Made by a program: the position numbers and the translations under genes. The notes under the pieces were generated by a model, which worked only from the letters and a program-made list of their open reading frames with translations, was not told the DNA's origin and did not search any database. Below, piece by piece: positions 33,170-45,299 of a stretch of DNA of 64,000 nt. The stretch is from Hyalella azteca (Eukaryota > Arthropoda > Malacostraca > Amphipoda > Hyalellidae): assembly GCF_000764305.2 (NCBI RefSeq), contig NW_025931515.1, positions 62,001-126,000 of the forward strand, in the 5' to 3' direction. Position 1 is the stretch's first letter, and every line of letters begins with the position of its first letter.

Positions 33170-35490
33170 TTTTACATATTTTCAATAAAAAGCAAGTTGA
33201 TTTAAAGCAGTATAGTGAGATTTTATTAGTTCATTATAGCGTCAAGAGTTCGCTCTAATTCTTATAGTTTGTAGAGTCTAATTTATGTTAGTTATTTTGG
33301 TCGTACAATATATGTGAAATTTAAATTTTTGAGTACAACGGATTTTCGTACGCAGTTTATCGCCAGCAGAAGAGCAGAAGATTCAAGCAGAAGAGTTCAA
33401 CTTGTGAACACCGGAATTGTGAACTGCAGGTAGAGCAGACCCTGCATAACGATCATAGATTCAACAATTATCTTCATTATACATGTATATTACTGCATTT
33501 TGAGAAGTATCTTGCAGCAGTATCTTGATGCATTTGCCGCAGTATCTTGCAGCATTTTCTGCAGTATCTTGCTGCAGTATCTTGATGCATTTGCCGCAGT
33601 ATCTTGCAGCATTTTCTGCAGTATCTTGCTGCAGTATCTTGATGCATTTGCCGCTATCTTGCAGCATTTTCTGCAGTATCGCTCAGTATTTGCTGCAGTA
33701 TCTTGTTGCATTTGCTACAGTATCATGCAGCATTTGTCGCGGTATCTTCCAGCATCTCTCGCAATAACTTGGAGGATTTCTACAGTATATTGTAGAATTT
33801 TTTAATTTTGTTTATTTGTGCAAGATCCTACAGCAGTTGCTGCAGCATCTTGCAAAACGCTAATAAATTATCGAATTTTCAAGCAGCGACCCTTTAATAT
33901 TCTGTTGATATTACAATAATTCTGCTAATAATATCGAGCTGTTGCCTCGTCTACCTGATCTTTGATTTATTAATGTTATACAAGGAAATGATTAATGATA
34001 CGATGCATTAAGTGCCTCAGCTGTCATAATTCTGATGAAAAACGAGCATATAACCATGAATTATTCAGCTTATAACGCTTATTAATTTGGATTATATTAA
34101 AATTAAAAAAATATACACGAATAATTTCAAACCTCGTTAACGATGATTTTCTGAAACAGGGAAGTACACATCATTATTATATACGCATCAAACGTTCTAT
34201 ACTTTACAAGCATTTAAAAAAACATATCATTATTGTATACTTTACCTGCATTTTTTTACAAACTACGCCTCAAATATTTTGTATATTTCAGTAATAAATT
34301 ACAAATGTCATGAAAATTATTACAATTACACCGCGGCTCCGTCTATATATTTTCTCTGAAAAGGCAAATAAAAAATCGTGAATATCGAACGCTTGTTTAT
34401 TGATGGGAGAAAATATCTTGCAAAAGCTGTAAACATAAGCAACATCCTGGACTGCTGCAAACTATATTTTTAGTTTGTTTGAGAATTTAATGTGCTAATG
34501 GGATATTTTAATTTATAATTTATACTTTATAATATTAATAGTATTAGTAATTGTCCGAGTGCGTAAGATGATAGGATAACAGCACACAGGATGATATTGG
34601 TAAAATAACGTGGAGCAGAATGGTATATATACAGTCATCTATATAGCCTGCATCCGCTACAACAAGAAGAATAATAGTGTTGAAAGTCAATTACATATTA
34701 GAGATCTCCGCACATGTCTTCCATTTGGACATCGCATGGAATATATGCCGGAAATTATTCTCCTCAGTATTAAAAAGCTGCGGCAATTGTTTGCTAAAGC
34801 CCGGAAATATCATCTTAATGGTGCAATCAAGCGAAGAGTTATTAGCAGGCAGGTAATTAATCACCATAAATGCTACCCCAACAAAATTCTGGGTATGCTT
34901 CAGCCTCCGATCGTAAAGGAGATTCTGACCAGAAACTAATTTTGATCGGGTGGCCAAGCAGATCCAGAATAACTTCGAGCCGCGTGTAGCGACTATTTGG
35001 CCGAAGTCCACGCGCTCCCCAAATTTTGTTAGGATGGATTAATTAACAAGCGCCACCGGACACGTTATTGACGCGCTTTAATGTCTGGGGTAACTAAATT
35101 ACCCCAAATGCAATATGTACAATAGTAATTCATAAATTTAGATCAATTTCGTTCTTTATCAATTATCTGTAGGTTAATATAGTTAGAGCCCGTCAATAAT
35201 GATTTAATTCGTAGGAATCAACTTAAAAATCAGGTATTCATATTCCTGAATATGGATCAGGAATATGAATTTTAATATATTAATAATTTTTTAACTATTA
35301 AAAATTGTCAAATATTTTGGCTGACCTATCATAAAATTTAATAAAAAAGCCATGATACATGTTTCTGAAAACATTTTAATGGTATAAACAACCATTATCT
35401 CGTCAAGCTTTACTATCGAAACAATTTTGATAGATTTTTGTACTTTTCCAACGCCACGCATGCCATTCAGTGAAGTGGCAGTATTCCTGA
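33170..35490. repeat. Old tandem duplication, unit 1
   Basis: This unit aligns in order with 35490-38190: a TTTTCAATAAAAA start, GTTTGTAGAGYCTAATTTATG, a GCAGTATCTTG minisatellite, CTGATCTWTGATWTATTAATG, AACAGGGAAGTACA, CTTCCATWTGGACAT, and a tail with GGGTGGCCAAGCAGATCCAG and TGTCTGGGGTAACTAAATTA. Divergence is clear, with many substitutions and indels. 33500-33790 holds a 57-bp higher-order repeat of GCAGTATCTTGCAGCATTTT. 34691-34960 carries a reverse open frame similar to unit 2, discussed under findings. Confidence 0.8.
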
Positions 35491-38190
35491 ACATTTTACA
35501 TATTTTCAATAAAAAAGTAAATTTAAAGCATTGTTGCAAGATTTCATTAGTTCGCTATAATTTTTGCAGTTTGTAGAGCCTAATTTATGTTAGACATTTT
35601 AGCAGTACAATATATGTGAGCTTTAAATTTTCGAGTGCAACGTGTTTTCGTAGTCACTTTACCCGCCAGTAGCTTTTGTCTTTATTCGAAATAGATTTTC
35701 ACGAGGGCGAAATTTAACTTTGAATGCGATGATAATTAACTCGATGGTCACCTCTAGCTTAAGGAGCTTGAAGATTGGAGTGAAATAAAGGAGCAGGAGT
35801 GTAACTTGTGAACACCGGAATTGTGAGCTGAGGTCAAATAGATCCTGCATAACAATCAGAGATTCAACAATTATCTCCATTATACATTATATTATTGCAT
35901 TTGCTGCAGTATCATGATGCATTTTCGGCAGTATCTTGCAGCATCTCTCGCAATATCTTGTAGCACTTCTACAGTATTTTGCCGCATTTTCTACATTATC
36001 TTGCAGCAGTTGCTGCAGCCTCTTGCAATGCGCTAATAAACTGTCGAATTTTCAAGCAATGGCCTTCTAATATTCTGCTAACATTTCATACATCACGCTG
36101 CTGCCTCGGCTACCTGATCTATGATATATTAATGTTATACAAGGAAATGATAAATGATGCGATGTATTAAGCGCCTCAGCTGTCATAATTCTCATGATAA
36201 ACGAGTATCTAACCTGCAGGAATTATCCATTTAATGATGCTTATTAATTTGTATTATATTAAAATTAAAAAAACATACACGAATAATTTTAAACCTCGTT
36301 AACAATGATTTTCTAAAACAGGGAAGTACATATCATTTGTTAAATATTAGGTTCCTTTAAAAGTATTGTCCGCCTGGTGCGTGTGTATCGTACGCAGCAG
36401 AATCATAATCCATTTTAATTTACGGATAGGATTCAGTTCGATGCTGGCTCTCGATTTACCTGGTCGAGGGAAATATTTGGTACGTGTTTTACTGACGACC
36501 CGTGTTCTTGTATTTACGTGATTTTGCGTCCTAATGTGTTTATAGTTGAAATAAAATATTTTACTCAGCTTAATTATCATATGTGCAATACTGGTTTAAT
36601 CTAATTTTACCCGTTTGCTTCAGTTATCGATTTTAATTTGAATGTAATAAGAAGTCGCGTTTTAAAAATCCTTCGTAACTACGAAAAATTCTACATCATT
36701 ATTATGTACATATCAAACGTTGTTTATTTCACATGCATGTAAAAATGTATATTTCATTATTGTATACTTTACCTGCATATTTCCTTTCAACGCCTCAAAT
36801 GTTTTGTATATATCAGTCAAAATTATAAATGTTATGAAAATTATTACAATTATACCGCGGCTGCGTCAATGTATTTTCCTGATAAGGCAAATAAAAAATC
36901 GTGGATATCGAACGCTTGTTTATTGACGGGTGGGGAATATCCTGCAAAAGCAAGATATTTTTCTGATAAGACGTACATAAGCAACATCCTGAAGTGCGGC
37001 AAACTATATTTTAAATTTGTTGCAAACTTTAATGTGGTAGTAGATGTGGTAGTGGGATATTTTAATTAATAATTTATAATAATAATGATAATTGTCCGAG
37101 CGCGTATAATGATAGGATAACAGCATGCAAAAGGATTGTAGAATAACCGGAAACAGAATTGTATAGATATAGTTATCTATATAGCCTGCATCCGCAATAA
37201 CACGAAGAATTATAGTGTTGAAAGTCAATTAAATATTGGAGATCTCCGCACATGTCTTCCATATGGACATTGCATGGAATATATGCCGGAAATTATTCTC
37301 CTCAGTATTTAAAAGCTGCGGCAATTGTTTTGCGAAAGCCCGGAAATATCCTCTTAATGGTGCAATCAAGCGAAGAGTTATTAGCAGGCAGGTGATTATA
37401 ATCACCATAAAAGCTACCCCAACAAAATTCTGGGTATGCTTCAGCCTCCGCTCCAGAGTTGCTATGTTCGCGTAAGTGTTATTCAGGGTCTGGTTGGCCA
37501 CCTGATCGCAATCAGCGACTAGTCAGAACCTCCTGGCCGACTTTATGGTCTCCTGAGAGTAGGGCAAGAGTTGGCAGCAAAAGGACCAGGCTCTGGTAGC
37601 TGTCTGATTCGGGGACCGGAATGTAGACCAAAAAGCGGACATAGAGAAGCTGATTTACGTTCGGTCCGAGTCCTAGGCGGTTCCTAATTCAGGGTCGCCA
37701 CCAACTCAAAATTTTGATAGGGTACCATCCCTAAAAAATTGAAAGAAGTGCGCGCCTCTGCATTAGGGTGCCCAGGACTCGGGGAGCCCGTAAATCAGCT
37801 TCTCCATCTTTCCTTCGGTTCAGAGTTCGAAGGGCAGTCGCTGGGTCAGCTTGCAAACTCAGTTTGACTCAGCTTGGCTAATCCTTGTCATTATATCTGG
37901 CAATTTTAAAGTCGGAAATGAGATTCTGACCAGAAACTAATTTCGAACGGGTGGCCAAGCAGATCCAGAGTAACTTTGCGCCAAGTGTAGCGACTATTCG
38001 GCCGAAACCTAGGCGGTAACCAAATTTTGTAAGGGAGGCTCCGCAAGCGCCACCGAACAAGTTATCGACGTACTTTATTGTCTGGGGTAACTAAATTATG
38101 CCAAATACAGTATGTGCAATATTAATCCATAAATTTATATCATGGTAGTTTTTATTAATTATGATTGAAGTGGCAGTATTCCTGCAACGC
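35490..38190. repeat. Old tandem duplication, unit 2, with two insertions
   Basis: Collinear with 33170-35490 except for extra DNA at about 36345-36690 and 37448-37917, and a shorter GCAGTATCTTG array (35895-36020). Its tail at 37918-38135 matches 34916-35135. 35459-35485 and 38165-38245 share AAGTGGCAGTATTCCTG and CAACGCCACGCATGCCATTC, marking the unit boundary. Confidence 0.8.
37448..37917. mobile_element. ~470-bp insertion in duplication unit 2
   Basis: Absent from the equivalent point of unit 1 (34908-34916). It is more GC-rich than its surroundings. It contains two copies of a GACTCGG word around GAAGCTGATTTACG and its inverse CGTAAATCAGCTTCTC (37649-37664 and 37790-37805), so part of it is an inverted repeat. 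It is likely a mobile element fragment; class not determined. Confidence 0.5.
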
Positions 38191-38320
38191 CACGCATGCC
38201 ATTCAGGGAAGTGGCAGTATTCCTACAACGCCACACATGCCATTCTTCTCCTCATCATCATGCCGAGCAGCGCCGACTCTTCAATAGCTTCTCTTCAAGC
38301 TGCTCCAGAAGTCGCTCGAA

Positions 38321-38671
38321 ATGCCACAAAAGTTCTCGAGGAAATACCGCGGCTTTTCACTTTATTTCGCTGACGCGGCGATCGGAAGCTCCGACCGATC
38401 AAATGGAAGAAAGGACGTTCTAAAAAAAACGTTAATTGCCGATACAGAGATGGCCGGCGATGATTCGGCTCTGGGTTTTACACAAAAGTTCTCGAGGAAA
38501 TACCGCGGCTTTTCTCTTTATTTCGCTGACGCGGCGATCGGAAGCCCTGACCGATCAAATGGAAGAAAGGACGTTAAAAATACGTTAATGCCCGATACAG
38601 AGATGGCCGGCGATGATTCGGCTCTGGGTTTTCATGAGGGTGCAGGAGATTTATACACTCAAAGAAATTAG
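38321..38671 (+). repeat. ~156-bp tandem duplication with open frame
   Basis: 38325-38480 and 38481-38633 are direct copies (CACAAAAGTTCTCGAGGAAA ... GGCGATGATTCGGCTCTGGG). A 116-codon open frame spans both, and each half encodes KFSRKYRGFSLYFADAAIGS and TEMAGDDSALGF. The length difference between copies is a multiple of three, so the frame is kept. No family is recognised, and I cannot tell coding constraint from chance with two young copies. Confidence 0.7.
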
Positions 38672-38672
38672 C

Positions 38673-38770
38673 AACGTTTGATCAGATAGCAATGCACTTT
38701 TTTGCTCTTTTGTGAATCATGTTGAGCAAGTTTGGACCGACATTTGGGCGTATAAAACGTCCCTGTATAA
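38673..38770 (+). repeat. Dispersed GGGTCAT-type repeat, copy 4
   Basis: Contains AATGCACTTTTTTGCTCTTT, TGTGAATCATGTTGAGCAAG and TTTGGACCGACA, aligned to 2590-2670 and 7953-8060. Confidence 0.5.
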
Positions 38771-40554
38771 CGTTCGCTCGGCGTATGAAACGTCTATGTT
38801 ATAAGAAATGTAAATCTTTCTTGACGTTTAAAAAAAGTCTAGGCTACAAACGGTAAGAAAGTGTGTCAATACTAGAACATGCAGTATGTCTGAGGCATTC
38901 TTCTGAGTGTTGCTTAACAGCTGTATTTTTCAGGGTTTAATTTAAGGCGCGAATTATAATTTAACCCCAAATTATTTCAAATAATTGCATACATATATGC
39001 ACATTTTTAGTAGCAGCCTTTTAATTCATCTGTTCTGATAGCAAATAATATTCATCTTTAATTTATTGATTTAATTTAACTTTCAACTTCTTAACTTTCG
39101 ACTCATGTTTAACCTAACTTCCTACTTTTTAACTTCTCTGCAATGAGTTAATAAAATTCCTCGCTGGTAAAAAAAACAACTTTGACTGCTCAAGAGACAA
39201 TGGAGGAGTTGTTACATTTTTAAAAAAGTACAATAATTCTAAGAATTACATCACAATTTTGAAATTGGAAATTAATTATGATAATTTATAATTACGCTAT
39301 TTGTTATCAAGTTGAGACTTCAGTACAAAATAAGTAGCATGGGCAAATATGACTCTGCAACATATATGGCTCTCATTTTTATAGAATAATATTAGATTTA
39401 TGTTATTACATCTTTAGATTTAATATTTTTTCTAATAATATAAGAAACAACTGCCTACACAGCAGCATTTGGGATAGCCTTTACAATTTGTATAATGTTT
39501 TGTGCGTGTGTTTGTTGTTTTGTGTTATCGAGAATAAGCGTTTAGTGTGGCAATAAAACTACCATAATACAGGACTACACAGGCTGGTCTGTATGAGAGG
39601 ATGTTTGGGCCTCCTGTCCATCAAACGACCAGCGACCGCCGCAGGCATTACGCCAATAACTTGAACTGTGGACAATTATGACCGCGCTTTAGGCGGCCAG
39701 TGTTCGGTTGGCCACCGGTAATTATTCTGTGCAAAAAACTCGTTTGAAAATTTTTGTCGGTATTTAGACGGCCGCGGGTTGCCTGACTATGCGACCCTTG
39801 GCCGGTGATGTCATCCAAACTTTTCGTTGTGCAGGGTTTATTGTTCTTATATCACATATTTATTATATTGTTCATTTATTACGTAATTTTCATATTAGCT
39901 ATAAATATTATGTAAATTGATACATACTTCTAAAGAAGGTATTTTCTGCAACAACTTGCGTAGATTTGTCCGGACACTCGATCGCTTCTTTACCGGACAG
40001 AACCTTGTCTGGGTCACTAGCAGGAGCCTACAAGCTCATGTGACTTTATAAATTAAAAAGACAAGAAAACGTATTTTTTCCAATATAAGGAAACATTCTA
40101 AAGAAATCCATGGCCTAAAATTTTGTTGTAAGAAGTTATAGTTGCCGGGCATGAGTTTTAATGTGAGAGCTACTTCGAATATCTTAAAATAAAAATGTAA
40201 GAGAACCTATTAGTTCCACTGCCATATTATTTAGGTCTTATTATAAGTTTTACTTTTAATCAAATTGAAGAAAAAACACGAAGAATCAATTTTATTCATT
40301 TTTCAGTAAAATTTAATTTACAGTTTTCTATATATAAATATAAATATATTTACAAGTTATAAGCGTCACATGGGTGGCCAATCAGCAGCAGGAGGCATAC
40401 CACACAAAAAAATTAGACTTACTAATATAAAATGACACTCACTCCTCATCGGCTCACAATCTCGATCATTGTGCGACGCCTAGCAATCTTTAATCTTCGC
40501 AAAACCGCAATCATTTAGTTAGGAATTGAATGGCGATGTAGAAAATGCAGCACA
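38771..40554. other. Noncoding DNA
   Basis: No gene supported. 39680-39820 has several GGCGGCCA/GGCCACCGG words. Confidence 0.5.
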
Positions 40555-41725
40555 GAGACTAGCGGGAGCCGCGACTAGCAGGAGCCGAGACTAGCAGGAG
40601 CCGAGACTAGCAGGAGCCGAGACTAGCAGGAGCCGCGACTAGCAGGAGCCGAGACTAGCAGGAGCCGAGACTAGCAGGAGCCGAGACTAGCAGGAGCCGA
40701 GACTAGCACTAACACTACCCGACACCATCACTAGCAGCAGCGGACACCATCACTAGCAGGAGCCAACACCAGCACTAACAGGAGCCGACACCAGCACTAG
40801 CAGGAGCCGAGACTAGCACTAGCACTGCCCAACACCAGCACTAGCAGCAGCGGACACCATCACTAGCAGGAGCCAACACCACCACTAGCAGGAGCCGACA
40901 CCAGCACTAGCAGGAGCCGACACCGGCACTAGCAGGAGCTGACACCAGCACTAGCAGGAGCTGACACCGGCACTAGCAGGAGCTGACACCAGCACTAGCA
41001 GGAGCCGACACCAGCACTAGCAGGAGCTGACACCAGCACTAGCAGGAGCCGACACCAGCACTAGCAGGAGCTGACACCAGCACTAGCAGGAGCCGACACC
41101 AGCACTAGCAGGAGCTGACACCGGCACTAGCAGGAGCTGACACCAGCACTAGCAGGAGCTGACACCGGCACTAGCAGGAGCTGACACCAGCACTAGCAGG
41201 AGCCGACACCAGCACTAGCAGGAGCTGACACCGGCACTAGCAGGAGCCGACACCAGCACTAGCAGGAGCTGACACCGGCACTAGCAGGAGCTGACACCAG
41301 CACTAGCAGGAGCAGACACCTGCACTAGCAGGAGCCAACACCAGCACTAACAGGAGCCGACACCATCACTAGCAGCAGCGGACACCAGCACTAGCAGAAG
41401 CCAACACCAGCACTAACAGGAGCCGACACCAGCACTAGCAGGAGCCGACACCAGCACTAGCACTACCCGACACCAGCACTAGCAGCAGCGGACACCCCAG
41501 CACTAGCAGGAGCACACCAGCACTTGCAGCGGAGCCGATACGCACTAGCACTACCCGACACTAGCACTAGCAGGAGCCGACACCAGCACGAGCAGGAGCC
41601 GGCACTAGCACTAGCTGGAGCCGACACCAGCACTAGCACTACCCGACACCAGCACTAGCAGGAGCCGACACCAGCACTAGCAGGAGCCGACACCAGCACT
41701 AGCACTAACCGACACCAGCACCACT
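40555..41725. repeat. 22-bp minisatellite (AGCACTAGCAGGAGCCGACA)
   Basis: About 50 units. The left ~150 bp uses a 16-bp form (GACTAGCAGGAGCCGA); the rest uses a 22-bp form with an added ACCAGC. CCGACACC, CTGACACC and CCAACACC variants alternate, and an AGCACTACCCGACACC variant recurs at intervals, suggesting higher-order units. Confidence 0.95.
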
Positions 41726-42029
41726 TCATCACGCGCTTCCTGCCCTAAGCACGGCATTAAAGGCAATAAATAAGCGCGCCATATGCCGATTGCTCGCCGA
41801 TATTGCGGCGCAATCCTGCAATTAATGCGAGCTGAAAGCTGCTCATTGCCCTGTTGAAGACGCCTGTTGCCGTGTCACGACTTCCTGTTCAACAGTTCCC
41901 TTATAATCAGCCGAACTTGTCGCTCAAAACGCTTCCGTTCAAACTTCTCCCGATCATGTTTGAAAATTGCGAGCAGAATGGAAAATTTTTATCTAGAACT
42001 TGATGATTCTCATGTAGAAGCCGTAACTG
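41726..42029. other. Noncoding spacer
   Basis: No gene supported. The 63-codon open frame at 41867 has no motif. Confidence 0.45.
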
Positions 42030-42425
42030 GCGTTAACCGTAACTACCGTAAGCCGTAACCACCATAAGCCGTGACTACCTGAGCCATAACTACCACAAGC
42101 CGTAACTACCATAAGCCTAACTACCATAAGCCTAACTACCATAAGCCGTAACTACCATTACCTTAGCTACCATAGCCTTAACCACCATAATCCGTAACTA
42201 CCATAATCCTAACTACCATAAGCCGTAACTACCATAACCTTGACTGCCATAATCCGTAACCACATGAACCGTAACAACCACAACCTTAACCACCATAAAC
42301 CGTAACTACCATGAACCGTAACTACCATAACGTTATCCATCATAAGCTGTAACTACCATAAGCCGTAACTACCATGACCTTAACAACCATAAGCCGTAGC
42401 TACAATAAGCCGTTACCATAAGTTG
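42030..42425. repeat. 16-bp minisatellite (AACTACCATAAGCCGT)
   Basis: About 24 degenerate units mixing CCATAAGCCGTAACTA, CCATAACCTTAACCA and short forms. Confidence 0.92.
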
Positions 42426-42483
42426 TTTTTATTTTGTATGGGTGAAATTATTTGTAAGTGAGTGCTCAAAGAATACATATGTA

Positions 42484-43500
42484 GGGTAACATGGGGCAGC
42501 GAGCCCACTGCGGGTCATGGGCCCATAGCGGGTTTCGCGCTAAGTATGGCAGATATTGGTCCGTGTTCTCTACCGCCGGTCGACAGTTTCACTGGGATGA
42601 AGTGTACGGATTTACGTTTTGCTAAGTGTTTGAGGGGCAAAGCGCCCATGGTGAAGTCTTGTGTTATACATCATTAGATTTGTCTAATGACCTTTTCAAA
42701 ACTATGACTAGCTTTTTGAATTATAAATTTCACTTCATATTGCATGATCTTTTGATTTGCCGCCTCAAGGTAGCAGGTTTAGTTTCTAGTTATGTGTATT
42801 TATGACCACTTATCGAGTTATTGACTCTTGCCTTGCCAAAAGTTGATTTCAGTCAACACCAATGAGCCAAAAGTTGATGAGTTCTTATGGTGTTGTCTGA
42901 AATCACGATTAGGTACGAATTCTCTGCGCATAATATCTGGACTATGGACGAAACTAAACGAAGTTTTTTTCTGATCAGCTAAACACATTTTTTCTAGTCA
43001 AGGATACATTTTTTCATGTCAAGAACGAATTTTTTATCGCAAGGATATATTTTTCAAGTCAAGGATATATATTTTTATGGCAATGAAATATTTTTCTTCA
43101 CGTCAGTGATTGATTTTTAACCCAAGAGTATATTTTTTCAAGTTAAGGATATGATTTTTTGAGTTGTTGATAAATGAATGAATGTCATATTTTGTATTAC
43201 TTTTTTGTATTTTTAACTGTAAAGTGTTGTTTTATCATTTTTAAACGAAAGATATGCAATTGTGGTAAAGGGAACAAGGCTGGACGCCTTGCCCCAGGGG
43301 TAGGGAAATTGGCCCATTTTGACACTTCTTACTAAATAGTGTTTCATTCAAAATTGAATAACTCTATAGGCGTCTAATTCACATCATACATTCCTCATTA
43401 GTTGTACCAATAAACAAAACAAAGAACCACCTCGTATCAATTAAAACTTCATAAAAAATTAGTTAAAAAAAAGAGGGGGGCGCGCTGCCCCATGTTGCCC
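42484..43500. mobile_element. 1.0-kb TA-flanked terminal-inverted-repeat element
   Basis: The left end GGGTAACATGGGGCAGCG (42484-42501) and right end CGCTGCCCCATGTTGCCC (43483-43500) are inverted repeats with one mismatch. TA lies just outside each end (42482-42483, 43501-43502), the target duplication expected of the Tc1/mariner/pogo superfamily. The interior has no intact transposase; further GGGCCCAT and GCCCCAGGGG words lie near the ends. I call it a non-autonomous element; the superfamily is inferred from TA alone. Confidence 0.75.
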
Positions 43501-43589
43501 TACTTAACGTGTGCTTAAATATAGGACATGGCTGTTTCTCACTATACTAACCCTAGAGTAGCGGCAAAAGGTTGAAGGCGGCAGGCGTA

Positions 43590-43712
43590 AACAGCATTCA
43601 AGCAACCCTATTAACCCTATTAGCAATAGGGTCAGGGTTCGTAGGTGCAGGTAACATTCAAGTAACCCTATTAATCCCATTAGAAAAGGGTCAGGGTTCG
43701 CAGGTGCAAATG
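43590..43712. repeat. ~62-bp tandem duplication
   Basis: Two copies of CATTCAAGYAACCCTATTAA followed by AGGGTCAGGGTTCGYAGGTG. Confidence 0.85.
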
Positions 43713-43854
43713 TCAAGCGCGTTTGATTGCCACCTTCGCTTCATTAATTGCCGCCTCGAACACTAGAACAAAAGTGGGTACAAAGACGCACGAATTTGCT
43801 CGTAAAAAGACGAACAAATTCGCACGTAAAATGACATGCCAATTAGCATTTTAA

Positions 43855-44125
43855 ATCTGCACCAAAAGACAATATTGCGCGTACAAAGAAGATAGAATTT
43901 GTACGTACAAAGAAGACAGAATTTGCACGTACAAAGAAGATTGAATTTGCATATGCAAATAAGATAAAATTTGCGTGTGCAGAGAAGATATAATTTCCAC
44001 GTACAAAGAAGATAGAATTTCCACGTACCGAGACGAAAGACAAGTACACTATAAAAATCTGCACGTGCAAAGATGTACAAATCTGCATGTACAGACGTAC
44101 AAATTCGCAGGTACAAAGACGTACA
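43855..44125. repeat. 24-bp minisatellite (GTACAAAGAAGATAGAATTT)
   Basis: About 11 units, regular on the left and becoming GACGTACAAATYTGCA-type on the right. The Cys/Phe/Tyr-rich reverse frames are repeat artefacts (unit divisible by three). Confidence 0.92.
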
Positions 44126-44475
44126 AATTGACGGGTTAGAACGTATCTGTATAATAATAAGACTTTTTCGTATGACATTGGATTAAAATCAGCTCATTTT
44201 ACATGATGTACTTTGAAAATACGCATGTCCTGGGCTGAAAATGCGCATTTATGGGTTTACTTCATTAAATATACGGCGGGAATGTCAGCGAGCGCAAACT
44301 CAAGCCACGGCAAATGTGTTATGGTAATGACAGTGGGAATATGAGTTAAGCTAAGCTATATTTATCATTGATCGCTCCTGATAACAGTATTTGATAAGTC
44401 AGTGCAAAAACAAAATGCAAATCATGCCATTGAGCAATCTCTTTGTTGTGATGAATGCTCCATATCTGATAATTA
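44126..44475. other. Noncoding DNA
   Basis: No gene seen. Confidence 0.45.
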
Positions 44476-44512
44476 TAGGAGTGTTACCGGAGGCCACAGA
44501 CGATATTATTGT

Positions 44513-44632
44513 TGTTACTATTATTATTATTATTATTTTATTATTATTATTATTATTATTGTTATTATTATTATTATTATTATTATTTATTATTATTTTT
44601 ACTGTTATTATTATTATTATTGCTATTATTAT
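44513..44632. repeat. (ATT)n microsatellite
   Basis: About 120 bp of TAT/TTA triplets with interruptions. It is flanked on both sides by a related word, GTTACCGGAGGCCACAGA at 44483 and GTTACCGGCGGCCACGGA at 44641, suggesting expansion inside a repeated unit. Confidence 0.95.
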
Positions 44633-44734
44633 GGGTGCGTTACCGGCGGCCACGGATCAGATGATTATAAGCTTGAATATTAGTTCAGAGTTCGACTTGT
44701 TCTGCAGGCTTCTGAATTATGTACGGCTACAACA

Positions 44735-44900
44735 CGTCTAAAATACGTCTGTTACCTACGGAACACGTTTGTTACCTACGGAACACGTCTAACACGTCTA
44801 GAACGCGGCCGACACATATAGAAAACTTGAACACTTATTGAACACATCTAGAATACGTCTAAAACACGGCTGACACGTCTAAAAACACGACTAGAACAGG
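44735..44900. repeat. AACACGTCTA degenerate repeat
   Basis: Short units of GAACACGTCTA and GTTACCTACGGAACACG, period about 10-22 bp. Confidence 0.75.
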
Positions 44901-45269
44901 TTTTGAACACGTCATTGCGTGAAAGCAACGCAGCGTGTCAACTGTACGCTATTTACACGCCTCGAGCTCCACACTTACGCACCATGAATGACGCTCCTGC
45001 GTATACCATCGCGGCGTACAAATTGTTCAAGTAAGTGAGTAACAACCACGAAACTCATGGCCGTATCACCGGTGGCCGCACATTACCCACCACTTACGCA
45101 TCCTGGATATTTCGAAATGGAGTAAACGAGCGTGTCATCGACACGCACGAACTGCCGCACAATGGCTTCGGACCCAAGCGTTTCCTATCGAACAAATAAC
45201 GTGCATTTCATTTATGGAGGAAGTAAAGAGGTAGTTGAACCTCTGATCAGACCCCATAACTGAGCCTTT
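44901..45269. other. GC-richer spacer
   Basis: No gene established. ATG at 44984 followed by 47 nt and a GTAAGTGAGT donor at 45031 could be a tiny first exon (MNDAPAYTIAAYKLF), but nothing else supports it. Confidence 0.35.
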
Positions 45270-45299
45270 AAAGAAGTTGATGGAGCAACGGTGCTGAAC

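Noticed and set aside
37448..37917. LTR-retrotransposon fragment
   Set aside because: A GGTGGCGACCCTGA-like word on the reverse strand resembles a primer-binding region, but no paired LTRs, gag or pol motifs are visible.
43763..44178. Cys/Tyr-rich reverse frames resembling a secreted peptide
   Set aside because: The period equals the 24-bp minisatellite unit; no signal peptide or splice context.
44391..44741. Ile/Leu-rich and Asn-rich frames
   Set aside because: They translate an ATT microsatellite.
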